Assembly (NCBI RefSeq): GCF_000317105.1
Contig: NC_019693.1
Span: 6,697,227-6,761,226, forward strand
DNA: 64,000 nt
Direction: 5' to 3'
Source of the DNA: Oscillatoria acuminata PCC 6304
GTDB lineage: Bacteria > Cyanobacteriota > Cyanobacteriia > Cyanobacteriales > Laspinemataceae
A program made the translations under genes and the position numbers. This document shows positions 27,303 through 36,373 of the stretch, piece by piece (position 1 is the stretch's first letter; each line of letters starts with the position of its first letter). A model generated the notes under the pieces. It saw only the letters and a program-made list of their open reading frames with translations. It was not told where the DNA came from and made no database searches.

Positions 27303-27608
27303 TCATCGCCACTGTTCCACTGCATCGGTGTAGGCGATCGACATGACATCGACCACATTGTCGGTGGGATTGGCAATAATATAATGGGTCACGACCACAC
27401 CCCCAGGGGTATTCTCTCCGGCTGCAATTCCTGCCGCCATAGCGGTTTCCACCTCAGAAACAGGTCCGCGAATCACCACCATAAACTCGGCTCTTTCCGC
27501 TAAATCATAATGCACGAGGGTGACTCGGGCGGCTTTAACCATCGCATCAGCAGCGGCAAGCACAGCCGGAAACCCTAATGTTTGAATTACTCCAACAGCA
27601 GCAGGCAT
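27303..27608 (-). CDS. ccmK3: Carboxysome shell protein CcmK3-type
   Basis: 101 residues, single BMC domain (AAVGVIQTLGFPAVLAAADA, TLVHYDLAERAEFMVVIRGP). It lacks the canonical pore KIGS/RAGS motif, here ERAEF, as in CcmK3, which does not form homohexamers. ATG preceded by GAGGAGA. It is followed 122 bp later by ccmK4. Both belong to the satellite pair separate from the main ccmKLMN operon. Confidence 0.88.
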   Translation of the reverse strand: MPAAVGVIQTLGFPAVLAAADAMVKAARVTLVHYDLAERAEFMVVIRGPVSEVETAMAAGIAAGENTPGGVVVTHYIIANPTDNVVDVMSIAYTDAVEQWR

Positions 27609-27759
27609 TCTCGCTCTGTCTCCTCGAACGATAAAAGGTATCCCTTAATTGTAGGGGTTTTTTAGCCGGTTTTTACGTCTATGTGGGGATTGCAGGATGA
27701 GAGAATGAAGCCGAGGGTCGGGGGGACTCCCTCGCCTACTTTCCCTCGGGTTTTACACG

Positions 27760-27867
27760 GGATCCGGTCTCTAAAAACCCGCACCCTAAAGGGTGGGGCT
27801 ATACGGACGAAGCCCGCCTGCGCGGGCTCAAGAGAAAATCGACTTTTTATAACCGGATTTGGTATTA
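27760..27867. repeat. Short inverted-repeat element, family C, copy 2 (inverted)
   Basis: Reads GATCCGGTCTCTAAAAACCC ... TATAACCGGATTTGGTATTA, the inverse of C1, with the CACCCTAAAGGGTG and GCCCGCCTGCGCGGGC hairpins. Its right end coincides with the stop codon of the minus-strand cupin gene (TTA at 27865-27867). Confidence 0.75.
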
Positions 27868-28209
27868 GTTGGCTTTGGGATTTTCAGAAAAAGTCAGCAA
27901 AAAGGCTAAATTTTCTTCCGCTTTTAAAGAATGAGGGGCGCTACCGGGCATGAAGACAAAAACTCCGGGTTCTAGGATGATTTCTTTCCCCTCTAAGGTG
28001 AGGATGCCTCGCCCTTCAATGACATTAACGGTGGCATTGCGCGGGGCGGTATGTTCAGAAATATCCGTATCGGCAGCTAGGCAAAATAAGGTATATTGAC
28101 AGGCTTTATCTTGCAAGACTACTTTGCTCAGAACCCCAGAGGCGGGATATTCAATCAGGGTTTTTAATTGGGTGGTAAAAGTTGCATTATTAGGGGCGAT
28201 CGCAGTCAT
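27865..28209 (-). CDS. Cupin-domain protein
   Basis: 114 residues, AAGGAGA upstream of ATG. Double-stranded beta-helix with ISEHTAPRNATVNVIEGRG (first His-containing cupin motif), LEGKEIILEPGVFVFMPGSAPHSL (second motif with PxxxPH; quoted in part LEPGVFVFMPG). Metal-binding His positions are partly kept. Resembles cupins that bind metal and often have dioxygenase or regulatory roles; function unassigned. Its stop codon abuts the end of repeat C2. Confidence 0.8.
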   Translation of the reverse strand: MTAIAPNNATFTTQLKTLIEYPASGVLSKVVLQDKACQYTLFCLAADTDISEHTAPRNATVNVIEGRGILTLEGKEIILEPGVFVFMPGSAPHSLKAEENLAFLLTFSENPKAN

Positions 28210-28339
28210 TGTTATCTGTCTCCTTTTGGTGTTCCATCCCCTTGATTCAAGGGACTGTTTCTAAATTCTACCAAGAAATACTTGAAATTGGGCTGTTACC
28301 TTGAAATGGGGATGGCTTAACTATAGGGGTGTTGATTCA

Positions 28340-28418
28340 AGGTAATTGATTAAGGAGGCAGAGCCTCTGATTTAGCATTCCCTGGCAGAGCCAGGGAACG
28401 AGGGTTTTTATTCAATTT
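28340..28418. repeat. Palindromic repeat tract (GGCAGAGCC class)
   Basis: AAGGAGGCAGAGCCTCTGA and CCCTGGCAGAGCCAGGGAACG, two hairpins in the gap between the cupin and methyltransferase genes. The same GGAGGCAGAGCCTCC and GGCAGAGCCAAG words appear inside 46847-46963. Confidence 0.5.
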
Positions 28419-29195
28419 TTATTGAGCGATCGCACAAATGGCGATGTAGCCTAATTCATTTTGATAGTTGAGATAGGTGCGGCGCATTTCTAACACCCGT
28501 TCGCGTAACGGCGGATTGGTTAAGATATTTTTGGCAATGCGAATGGTCCCCCCCAATCCTTCATCGCGAATTAGTTGTTTCAAGCTCAATAATTCCATGC
28601 CTCCGCTGTGGGTTTGCTGCACTTGTAATCCCGCTTCTGCATAAAGCGCTGTCCAATGGGTCAGGGAAAGGGGAGATGAATTCACCCGAATCACTTTAGC
28701 TAAAACTTGATGAATTTCTTCTTCTTTGTCCCGAACGAGCATTTCTTGGGAGAGGAATTTGCCTCCGGGTTTGAGTTTTTGGCGAATGGATTTGACCAAT
28801 TTGGTTTTTCCCGGAAGGGATTGCAGGGTTAAGATGGCTTCGGCTAGGACATAATCAAATTCTCCAGGAATCTCCTCTAAACGAAAAATATCCCCTTCGA
28901 TGATTTCGATTTGAGATGCCAATCCGGCAGCACGAATATTTTGGCGCGATCGCTCAACACTTTGGGGATTTTTTTCCACCCCAACCACCCGCACTCCAAA
29001 CCGTTGAGCAATGGCGATCGCACTCTCCCCAAAACTGGAGGCTAACTCTAGCACCGTTTCCCCCGGTTGAAAATTGGCCCAGTTCAATAACTGCTCTGTT
29101 GCTGCAATTCCTCCGGGTCTGAGAACGGTTTTCCCCGCAGCAGCTAAAATTTGATGTCCTGGGGCGGTTTTAAAATTTAAAGGGACCGTTGTCAT
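28419..29195 (-). CDS. Class I SAM-dependent methyltransferase
   Basis: 258 residues. Rossmann motifs: GETVLELASSFGESAIAIA (motif I, atypical lacking the usual GxGxG), VVGVEKNPQSVERSRQNI (motif II acidic residue), IEIIEGDIFRLEEIPGEFDYV and LKPGGKFLSQEMLV (motif VI-like). Resembles ubiE/Cyclopropane-type small-molecule methyltransferases; substrate unknown. Monocistronic in appearance, beside a conserved hypothetical gene on the same strand. Confidence 0.82.
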   Translation of the reverse strand: MTTVPLNFKTAPGHQILAAAGKTVLRPGGIAATEQLLNWANFQPGETVLELASSFGESAIAIAQRFGVRVVGVEKNPQSVERSRQNIRAAGLASQIEIIEGDIFRLEEIPGEFDYVLAEAILTLQSLPGKTKLVKSIRQKLKPGGKFLSQEMLVRDKEEEIHQVLAKVIRVNSSPLSLTHWTALYAEAGLQVQQTHSGGMELLSLKQLIRDEGLGGTIRIAKNILTNPPLRERVLEMRRTYLNYQNELGYIAICAIAQ

Positions 29196-29241
29196 GATAT
29201 GAGCTTCCTAATTTTTGATGCCAAAAAGGGGTTTAAATGGC

Positions 29242-29541
29242 TTAACTTTTCGTTAAAAATTCCACTTGGGGCAGAAGGGGGTCTCGAACCAGACCGACTC
29301 CTGTAAACCCCCACCGATTCAGGATAGCACCTAGCTGAGAACCAGGTATGGATTCGATCGCCACTCGATCCTTGAAGTCCGGGGCATATTTATTCATATA
29401 GGTTAACGCATCAAAATGTTCGCGAAACAACAGCAAATACCCTGAATCCGCTGGTTTATCTGGGTCATTTCCGCGAGGATGGGCCGCAATATAGCTACCG
29501 TCAATTTTAGACCGAATTAAGTAATGAATTTGGGAGTACAT
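29242..29541 (-). CDS. Conserved cyanobacterial hypothetical protein
   Basis: 99 residues, soluble, aromatic-rich (MYSQIHYLIRSKIDGSYIAAHPRG; quoted in part). No signal peptide or membrane helix. Similar to uncharacterised cyanobacterial proteins; I do not recognise a domain. Same strand as the methyltransferase with 46 bp between, so possibly in one transcript. Confidence 0.6.
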   Translation of the reverse strand: MYSQIHYLIRSKIDGSYIAAHPRGNDPDKPADSGYLLLFREHFDALTYMNKYAPDFKDRVAIESIPGSQLGAILNRWGFTGVGLVRDPLLPQVEFLTKS

Positions 29542-30105
29542 AATTATCTAAAAAGTTACAAATAAATGGGATAAAACATCTAAGAATTAAAAATTCAGAT
29601 CTAGTCAAGTGGTTTTAAAATGATTGAGATAAAATTCAGGGATTTGCATAAACTATTGTCAATTATTTATGTTATTCAGAATAACCGCAAAAAATTATCC
29701 AGGCAAAACTAGATTAAACCCTTGCTGCATTATGATTATAGCCTATCTTGTCACCCCTTCAGTATCTCATCAATGATGCCGGAGACTGACCATTGTCAAC
29801 CAGTACAGGCCGGATCCTTTGCTGTTGTGGGTGCCTTCGTACTGCGAGAGACAGTCCCAGATTGACAACAAGGGTTTTTGATTTGATCGCCCGGGACTCC
29901 GTTAGCTCGCCCTGGCCCTCCTTCTGTGCTGCCAAAGTGCCGAAGTCTGCCACCAAGGGGGTGAGAATGGGTCAAATTGACATCCAAAGAACGGATATGC
30001 TCTAATGCGCTCTATTCCGTCCGGGTGGGTGGATTGGCTCAAATGATTAAATTCCACTTCAGAAGCGATCCGGGTCTCCTGTCTCTCACATTACACATTT
30101 TGGTT
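29542..30105. other. AT-rich then GC-rich gap before the metal module
   Basis: From 29560 to 29750 the sequence is AT-rich with no ORF. From about 29760 to 30030 composition becomes noticeably GC-rich and carries overlapping short ORFs on both strands (for example 66 codons ending at 29759 on the minus strand) that I cannot match to any family. The composition break next to an ArsR/P-ATPase module may mark the boundary of an acquired segment, or a decayed mobile-gene remnant. Confidence 0.4.
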
Positions 30106-30465
30106 TTATAATGTTCCTTCCCTGGGTACGTCATAACGAGGGCAAGAGTCTACGCCAAGAGCCACATCAGCTATTAATTCATCAGCGAGGTCGAGAAGCT
30201 TGGTGATTCGGACATCGCTGAGTTGGTAGTACACGAAACGCCCCTGCTGTTGGCGGACAACCAAATCGCAACAGCGCAGACAACTCAGATGATTGGAAAC
30301 ATTAGACTGGGTGAGTCCCGTTGCTTTAACAATTTCGTTGACCTTCTTCGGTCCCTCTCGCAAAGCATTGAGGATAGACAAACGCGAGGAGTCAGAAAAT
30401 CCCCGAAACAGTTTGACCTTCAGATCGGTAGCTTCAGTTTTGGTGACTTGAGGTTTGGCAATCAT
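30106..30465 (-). CDS. ArsR/SmtB-family repressor, CmtR-like (Cd/Pb/Zn sensing)
   Basis: 119 residues with a winged-helix domain: DSSRLSILNALREGPKKVNE and GLTQSNVSNHLSCLRCCDLV. In the recognition helix the Cys pattern CLRCC supplies Cys at the two positions of the CmtR alpha-4 site (C-L-R-x-C) plus an extra Cys, and a third Cys lies in the C-terminal VDSCPRYD. This Cys-ligand set fits a soft-metal sensor rather than the zinc alpha-5 site of SmtB. It is divergent from a metal-exporting P-type ATPase, and twin inverted repeats in the gap are probable operators. Likely represses the exporter until metal binds. Confidence 0.88.
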   Translation of the reverse strand: MIAKPQVTKTEATDLKVKLFRGFSDSSRLSILNALREGPKKVNEIVKATGLTQSNVSNHLSCLRCCDLVVRQQQGRFVYYQLSDVRITKLLDLADELIADVALGVDSCPRYDVPREGTL

Positions 30466-30490
30466 GGATAGGGGGCAACAGGCTTGGGGG

Positions 30491-30549
30491 TTGACATATC
30501 AGCGAGGACTGATATCCTGAAAGAAGACATATCAGCGAGTGCTGATATG
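30491..30549 (+). promoter_or_regulatory. Promoter with two ArsR-type operators
   Basis: -35 TTGACA (30491-30496), 16-bp spacer, -10 TATCCT (30513-30518) facing the P-type ATPase. Two 22-bp inverted repeats of the form CATATCAGCGAG...CTGATATG lie at 30495-30516 (overlapping the spacer and -10) and 30528-30549. They are 33 bp apart centre to centre, about three helical turns. Repressor binding would block the exporter promoter. The minus-strand regulator starts 30 bp away, so autoregulation is also likely. Confidence 0.75.
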
Positions 30550-30629
30550 ATAGCCGGATAGGTCGAGCCGTATTGACTGACCGGGCTGTCAGTGCCTACA
30601 TCATAGTCCAGGTCATGTTTCTTTCTTGA

Positions 30630-33302
30630 ATGGTCAATGGTCTTATGAAGTCAACAACTCCCTCAAAGAGGACCTTACAAGCAATCGTGAATGGGATGGA
30701 CTGCCCTAGCTGCGCCAAAACCATTCAGGCGAATTTGGAGCATCTTCCTGGTGTGGAAAACGCTGCTGTCAACTTTGCCAGTGGCAAGCTGAGTGTCTCC
30801 TATGACCCTTCTCAAGTTGAGGAAAGGGTGATTGGCGATCGCATCACGGCTCTGGGTTACACCTTTGATATCGCTCCAACCCATCCCGTTCAAACACTTC
30901 AAACCCAGGTCACCGGGATGGATTGTGGGGGATGTGCCAAGACCATTGAAGCGAATTTGCAGCAGTTGGCTGGAGTCGCTGAGGTCTCCGTCAGCTTTGC
31001 ATCAGAACGATTGACCGTCTCCTATCACCCCGAACAAGTCCGTGAAGCCGACATCATCAAGGGTGTGACAGACCTGGGCTATAGCGTTAAGCAGGTGCAG
31101 GAAAAGACTGTTGCTAAAAAACTGATTGCCAAGGTTGGCGGAATGGATTGCGGCAGTTGCGCTAAAACCATTGAAGCCAGCCTACAGAAGGCGGCAGGAA
31201 TTCATCAAGTTTCAGTCAGTTTTGCCACTGAGCGGTTGGAGGTGTCCTATGACCCGATGCAGGTCAGCGAAAAGGCGATCGCAGATCGAGTTACCGCTTT
31301 AGGCTATACAGTGGAGGACGTGACAACCACGAATGTGGGGGATACGGGTACTGGTTCTGATGCGGTGACACAGAGACAGGCGACACCTAGCCAGCGATCG
31401 CCCAAATCTGACTTGACAGGTTGGCAATTCTGGCTATTGACACGACGAGGACAAACCGTTCTTTTCAGTGGCATTGGCCTAGTTCTAGGATTGATTGCCG
31501 AACAATTGTTATCCCTCGGTTGGATTGCCCAAGGCTTCTATGTCATGAGCTTGCTGGTGGCTTTTCTGCCGATCGCACGAGCTGCATGGATTGCCTTGAA
31601 ACTGCGTCGAGCAGACATGAACTTGCTCATGGCGCTGGCGGCGATTGGAGCGGCTATTTTGAATTTATGGTTCCAAGGTGCACTGGTGATGTTCCTGTTT
31701 GCCTTGGGAACAACGTTACAGACATTTACTCTCGGGCGCACCCGCAATGCCATTCGCGGCTTGATGGACTTGACTCCACCAACCGCCACCGTCAAACGGA
31801 ACGGGCAAGAGGTTTTCGTTCCTGTGGAAGAGATTCAAGTTAGCGAGATTCTCACAATCCGACCGGGACAACGCATCGCACTAGATGGCCTCGTGGTGTC
31901 TGGGATGAGTGCCGTTGACCAATCTCCGATTACGGGAGAAGCAATCCCGGAAGACAAAGAGAAGGGCGATCGCGTTTTTGCAGGCACCCTGAACCAAACT
32001 GGCTTTTTGGAAGTTCAGGTCACTCATACGGCCCAAGATACCACAGTTTCCCGCATCATTCATCTGGTGGAGGAAGCCCAAGAAAGCCGCGCTCCAATCC
32101 AGCAATGGGTCGATCGCTTTTCTGCCATTTATACGCCGATTGTTCTGACTTTGGCTGTAGGGATTGCGTTTATCCCGCCGTTATTTTTGGCGCAACCGTT
32201 TAATGTTTGGGTCTACAAAGCACTGGTATTGCTCGTCATTTCCTGCCCTTGCGCTCTAGTGATTGCTACACCCGTTTCCCTGGTGAGTGCGATTGGGGCG
32301 GCAACCCGAAATGGTGTGTTATTCAAGGGTGGAAATGCGCTAGAAACAGCCGGAAAACTAACAACCCTTGCCTTTGATAAAACGGGTACGATTACTCAGG
32401 GTATGCCGATCGTACAACAGGTTTACGACCTGGGAGAAATGGAGGCGTCCACAGTGTTGCGGATTGCGGCTTGCCTAGAACAACAATCGGAACATCCTCT
32501 AGCAAAGGCGATCGTCACAGCAGCGAAAACAAAGGGGATGGAATTAGAGACTCCAGAGGCTTTTACCGCTATCCCTGGGAAGGGAGTTTGGGCAAACTTC
32601 GGACCGTCAATTTATTTTGTTGGCAATCGACGTTTGTTTGCCGAGTTAGAAATTCCCCTGTCCGCAGCAGCAGAATCTTTATTGGCTGAGATTGAATCTC
32701 GTAGGCATACTCCCGTGCTAGTGGGAAACCGAGAGGGCTTAATAGGAGCGATCGCTTTAGCCGATGGACTGCGTTTGGAATCCATTGAAGCGGTACGATT
32801 GTTGAAACGAATTGGCTTGAAGCGATTGGTGATGTTGACCGGCGATCGGGCTTCCGTTGCCTCTCAAATTGCTCAACAGGTTGGCATTGATGACTACCAA
32901 GCCGAGTTACTTCCTGAAGATAAACTTCAGGCCATTTACAACCTTCGCCACCAAGGAAAGGTAGGCATGGTTGGGGACGGTATTAATGATACTCCCGCTC
33001 TAGCTGCCGCAGATGTTAGTTTTGCAGTGGGTAACATCGACATTGCCCTTGAAACGGCTGATGTGGTGCTAGTCGGGAATGACCTCAGACGTTTGGCTTA
33101 TGCCATCCAACTCAGTCGCCGCACGATGTCAGTCATTCAGCAAAGTATTGTCATTGCTTTAGTGCTGAACGGAACGTTCATTCTCCTGGGAACTTTGGGG
33201 GTAATTGGACTGCCAATGGCGGTGTTAGAAGATATGGGGTCTTCTCTGTTAGTGACTTTCAACGCCATGCGGTTGTTTAACACCAAGGCTGATGAAGATT
33301 AA
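30630..33302 (+). CDS. Heavy-metal P1B-type ATPase with three N-terminal metal-binding domains
   Basis: 890 residues. Three tandem HMA domains with GMDCPSCAKT, GMDCGGCAKT and GMDCGSCAKT motifs (residues about 15-80, 87-155, 165-230). Then the membrane core with phosphatase motif SPITGEA, the CPC translocation motif in SCPCALVIATPVSLV, phosphorylation loop DKTGTIT, and MVGDGINDTPALAAADV. The CPC environment and DCxxC domains point to Zn/Cd/Pb export (ZntA/CadA group) rather than copper. Three HMA units are more than the usual one or two. Controlled by the divergent CmtR-like repressor. An alternative ATG lies five codons downstream. Confidence 0.92.
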   Translation: MVNGLMKSTTPSKRTLQAIVNGMDCPSCAKTIQANLEHLPGVENAAVNFASGKLSVSYDPSQVEERVIGDRITALGYTFDIAPTHPVQTLQTQVTGMDCGGCAKTIEANLQQLAGVAEVSVSFASERLTVSYHPEQVREADIIKGVTDLGYSVKQVQEKTVAKKLIAKVGGMDCGSCAKTIEASLQKAAGIHQVSVSFATERLEVSYDPMQVSEKAIADRVTALGYTVEDVTTTNVGDTGTGSDAVTQRQATPSQRSPKSDLTGWQFWLLTRRGQTVLFSGIGLVLGLIAEQLLSLGWIAQGFYVMSLLVAFLPIARAAWIALKLRRADMNLLMALAAIGAAILNLWFQGALVMFLFALGTTLQTFTLGRTRNAIRGLMDLTPPTATVKRNGQEVFVPVEEIQVSEILTIRPGQRIALDGLVVSGMSAVDQSPITGEAIPEDKEKGDRVFAGTLNQTGFLEVQVTHTAQDTTVSRIIHLVEEAQESRAPIQQWVDRFSAIYTPIVLTLAVGIAFIPPLFLAQPFNVWVYKALVLLVISCPCALVIATPVSLVSAIGAATRNGVLFKGGNALETAGKLTTLAFDKTGTITQGMPIVQQVYDLGEMEASTVLRIAACLEQQSEHPLAKAIVTAAKTKGMELETPEAFTAIPGKGVWANFGPSIYFVGNRRLFAELEIPLSAAAESLLAEIESRRHTPVLVGNREGLIGAIALADGLRLESIEAVRLLKRIGLKRLVMLTGDRASVASQIAQQVGIDDYQAELLPEDKLQAIYNLRHQGKVGMVGDGINDTPALAAADVSFAVGNIDIALETADVVLVGNDLRRLAYAIQLSRRTMSVIQQSIVIALVLNGTFILLGTLGVIGLPMAVLEDMGSSLLVTFNAMRLFNTKADED

Positions 33303-33499
33303 TCTGAATAATGTTTTGGGGATAGGAATTGATGGATTGAATTGGATTGATTCTCTGAAAAAATTGCAGGGTTTGACCACCGCTTTGATGAAACTCCACC
33401 CCCATACCTCGTCTTTTTATCGAAGGGGCTTAAGAGCAATGTCGGTTATCCCATCGACTTTCTACCCTTCGACTTTCTAGCTTTCTTGTCACTCCTTCA

Positions 33500-33536
33500 G
33501 GGGATAATCAGGAGTATTCTCTTCCTGATTATCCCC
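33500..33536. terminator. Hairpin between convergent genes
   Basis: GGGGATAATCAGGA (33500-33513) and TCCTGATTATCCCC (33523-33536), a perfect 14-bp stem with a nine-base loop, between the P-type ATPase (plus) and the permease (minus). T-runs are short, so termination may be only partial. Confidence 0.65.
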
Positions 33537-33545
33537 GATTTGAGT

Positions 33546-34607
33546 TTATTTCAAGTTGGCTAACTTAATGCGTGGGTCAATGGATTTTAGGAGTAAATCA
33601 GCTAATAAGTTGCCGATAATTAACATCACGGCCCCCATCATCAAACTAACCATGACCAGATAAATATCTTGGCTTCTGACTGCATCTAAAATCAACCGTC
33701 CCAAACCGGGCCAGTTAAAGAAGAATTCCGCAATAAATGCGCCACTGAGTAAACCGGCAAATTCAAAGCCCAAAATCGTGATTAAGGGATTGATAGCATT
33801 TCTCAGGGCGTGAACGTAAATGACGCGATTTTCTGGCAATCCTTTCGCGCGGGCGGTTTGAATGTAGTCTTGACGAAGAACATCTAATAATTCCCCCCGG
33901 GTAATCCGTTGCAATCCTGCGAAACTGGTAATTGAGAGGGCGAGAGTGGGTAAAATCATGTGCCAAGCAATATCCACAACTTTGCCAAAGGGGGTGAGTT
34001 CATTGTGATAAATACTGGTCATGCCGCCCACGGGAAAGAGGGGAGAGAGTCTTTGGGCTAAAAATAGGAATAACAAGGCAGTAATGAAGCTGGGAAACCC
34101 TTGTCCCATGTAACTGAGGGTGCGTAAGAACTTGTCAAGGGTGGTATTTTGTCGAACCGCGCTGATAATTCCCAGGGGAATGGCGACTGCCCAAGTTAGG
34201 ATTAAGGAAGAAAAGGACAAGAGCAGGGTATTGGGGATGCGTTCCCATAATAATTCCGTCACCGGACGAAGATATTTGAAACTATAGCCAAAATCCCCCC
34301 TTGTAATAATTTGGGTCAGCCAGCGAAAATACTGCTCAACCGGAGGGCGATCGAGACCAAATCTGGCGGTTAAAGCATCTAAGGTTTCCGGGGCAATTTG
34401 GGGATTTTGCCGCCAGGTATCCAAATAATCGCCCGGGGCGAGTTGAATAATGGAAAAACTCAGAGCAGAGGCTAGTAATAGGGTTAATAAGGCTTGTAAT
34501 AAGCGCTTGACCACATATAAAAAGGTCTCGCTGGTGAAGGCGTTAGTCAGGCTGTCTTTTGCTGAGTCTAGGCGTTGGCGACTGGAGGGAGTTTTAGTAG
34601 TAGCCAT
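33546..34607 (-). CDS. ABC-transporter permease, DppB/OppB type
   Basis: 353 residues: a basic N-terminal arm, six membrane helices and the permease signature EAA-type loop ARAKGLPENRVIYVHALRNA. The start of the core reads RLLQALLTLLLASALSFSII, followed by a periplasmic PGDYLDTWRQNPQ segment of the DppB type. It would move peptides or related solutes with a DppC partner, ATPases and binding protein, none of which is adjacent, so it is an isolated permease gene in this window. Confidence 0.88.
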   Translation of the reverse strand: MATTKTPSSRQRLDSAKDSLTNAFTSETFLYVVKRLLQALLTLLLASALSFSIIQLAPGDYLDTWRQNPQIAPETLDALTARFGLDRPPVEQYFRWLTQIITRGDFGYSFKYLRPVTELLWERIPNTLLLSFSSLILTWAVAIPLGIISAVRQNTTLDKFLRTLSYMGQGFPSFITALLFLFLAQRLSPLFPVGGMTSIYHNELTPFGKVVDIAWHMILPTLALSITSFAGLQRITRGELLDVLRQDYIQTARAKGLPENRVIYVHALRNAINPLITILGFEFAGLLSGAFIAEFFFNWPGLGRLILDAVRSQDIYLVMVSLMMGAVMLIIGNLLADLLLKSIDPRIKLANLK

Positions 34608-34731
34608 AGGTTTTATTTTTAGGGTGTAACAACCTCTATGATTGTTGGGTGGTTCATTCCGTAAAGGTTGGAGTTTTCAAGCGGTGAGGGAGTGCGCGAC
34701 AGACATTGGGGGAATCAAGCCCGGGAAAGTT

Positions 34732-35244
34732 CTAATACTCTATCAAAGTCAGAATGGGGAGATTGGGGAGCCTTTGTCGTCCGTTCAAATTCTGCAATTC
34801 AATTAAAAAGCAAAAACCAACGAGTTCAGCTTGGGCGAGTTGTAAAAGTTGGACAGTGGCAACGGCAGTTCCCCCAGTAGCAATCAGGTCATCTACAATT
34901 AAGACCCGAGCACCGGGTTGAATGGCGTCCTGGTGCATGGAAAGGCGATCGCTGCCATATTCCAACTCATACTCAATTTCGTGACAAGGGGCGGGTAATT
35001 TACCGGGTTTACGAACGGGGATAAACCCGATGCCGAGTTGATAAGCCAAAGGGACCCCAAATAGAAACCCCCGAGACTCCATGCCGACGATGCAATCCGG
35101 TTGGAGAGGGGCGCATTTTTCCGTCATGGTATCCACCACATACCGTAAACCCTGGGGGTCTCGCAGAAGGGTGGTAATATCCCGAAACAGAATGCCCGGT
35201 TTGGGAAAGTCGGAAATGTCACGAACCAGAGATTTTATATCCAT
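34732..35244 (-). CDS. apt: Adenine phosphoribosyltransferase
   Basis: 170 residues, the usual length. [31 protein letters not shown] (here [14 protein letters not shown]) and the PRPP-binding loop [16 protein letters not shown] identify it. It salvages adenine to AMP using PRPP. On the same strand as the upstream-unrelated permease; no clear operon. Confidence 0.95.
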   Translation of the reverse strand: MDIKSLVRDISDFPKPGILFRDITTLLRDPQGLRYVVDTMTEKCAPLQPDCIVGMESRGFLFGVPLAYQLGIGFIPVRKPGKLPAPCHEIEYELEYGSDRLSMHQDAIQPGARVLIVDDLIATGGTAVATVQLLQLAQAELVGFCFLIELQNLNGRQRLPNLPILTLIEY

Positions 35245-35296
35245 ACAAGTTTAGAAGATAAAAGAGGGCCTAGAAGATGGGTTTAGTCTTAACTCA

Positions 35297-35406
35297 TACC
35301 CAATCCGGTTGTCTCAAGTCGGTTTTCTCTATCAGCCTGCGTAGGCACCGCTTCGTCCCTGTAGCCTCCGGGCTTGAGCCTGCGGGGTTTTTATAATAAA
35401 ACCGGC
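35297..35406. repeat. Short inverted-repeat element, family C, copy 3
   Basis: TACCCAATCCGGTTGTCTCA ... GCGGGGTTTTTATAATAAAACCGG with GCCTGCGTAGGCA and GGCTTGAGCC hairpins, same order as C1. It sits in the apt-to-DUF3038 gap (35245-35743), where no other gene is seen. Confidence 0.7.
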
Positions 35407-35743
35407 AAGGGTGCGATCGCGCTTTAAATCCTACCATTACTACCATTACCCAGGGGGACTCAGCCCAGGGTTTCATCATCCCTGTCGCCCTATTCAAGCG
35501 ACATCCGTCCCCAAATCCGGTAAAACCCAGGATCTTTTTTGGGGTAAGGCACTGGATTGGTAGAATAAAACATTTGGGCGTTCCCTGGTGGCGGTTGCTC
35601 CTCCTGTGAAAGGTGAGGCAACAGGATCGTTTGGATCGCTAGATCAAAGATCAACTCTTTAGGTCAATACTAAAATCAAAGTTAGAGAAAGAAACCTTGC
35701 GGTCACTTGCACTCAAGTCAGTCATCCATCAAGGCGAATTACA

Positions 35744-36373
35744 ATGAATGCTCCGGTAAGCGTAATGCAAACAACCCATCCACCCGAAACAACCACTCCG
35801 ATAATTTTAGAGCATCTGCCCGAACCCCCGGGGTTTTCCGGGCGGGGATGCCCCAGACGTGCGCGGTTGCAAATTGACTTGCTGCTGTTGGCGATCGAAG
35901 CCTTGGATCTCAATGCATCTCAATCGATCTTAGCCGTCGCCAAAGAAGAACAACTGCAAGATATCATTAAAAATCGAGTGTTCCTCTGGATGCTACGCAG
36001 CACGAATCCCCTGCGGCGTTATAGTCAACGTCGTCCCCTCAGTTTAGAGGAAGCCAAGGCGTTAGTGGCGATCGCCTGTAAATTAGCTCGAAGGATGACC
36101 GTCACGATTCGGCAGTTGCTCACGGACTATCAGCAATTGCAACAGAAACAAATTCCCCTGGAGCATCATTTGCGCTTATCTCATTACCTAGAGCGTTTCC
36201 GGGCGCATTTCCGGAGTCGGATGAATCCGCGCCGTGCGGGGGTGGCGATTTATAATACCAATGACAAGTTAAATGACCTGGCAATGGAACTGCTCGGGGA
36301 ATTACTGTTTTGTACTGGAACAGCAGGGATGCAACGGTTGTGGTTCAGTTTGTTTGATGGGGAGGTTGAATGA
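35744..36373 (+). CDS. DUF3038 family protein
   Basis: 209 residues, soluble, helical. The block RARLQIDLLLLAIEALDLN and SHYLERFRAHFRSRMNPRRA with IYNTNDKLNDLAMELLGELL matches DUF3038, a cyanobacterial family. It overlaps the DUF4335 gene by ATGA (36370-36373), indicating translational coupling. Function unknown; the pair is conserved as neighbours in other cyanobacteria as I recall. Confidence 0.82.
   Translation: MNAPVSVMQTTHPPETTTPIILEHLPEPPGFSGRGCPRRARLQIDLLLLAIEALDLNASQSILAVAKEEQLQDIIKNRVFLWMLRSTNPLRRYSQRRPLSLEEAKALVAIACKLARRMTVTIRQLLTDYQQLQQKQIPLEHHLRLSHYLERFRAHFRSRMNPRRAGVAIYNTNDKLNDLAMELLGELLFCTGTAGMQRLWFSLFDGEVE

Noticed and set aside
29759-29956. Minus-strand 65-codon ORF beginning MVADFGTLAAQKEGQ
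   Set aside because: GTG start without ribosome-binding site, overlapping ORFs on the other strand and no family; left as unexplained sequence rather than called a gene.
33292-33480. Short ORF overlapping the end of the P-type ATPase
   Set aside because: Overlaps the exporter's last codons, has no ribosome-binding site and shows no protein-like motif.
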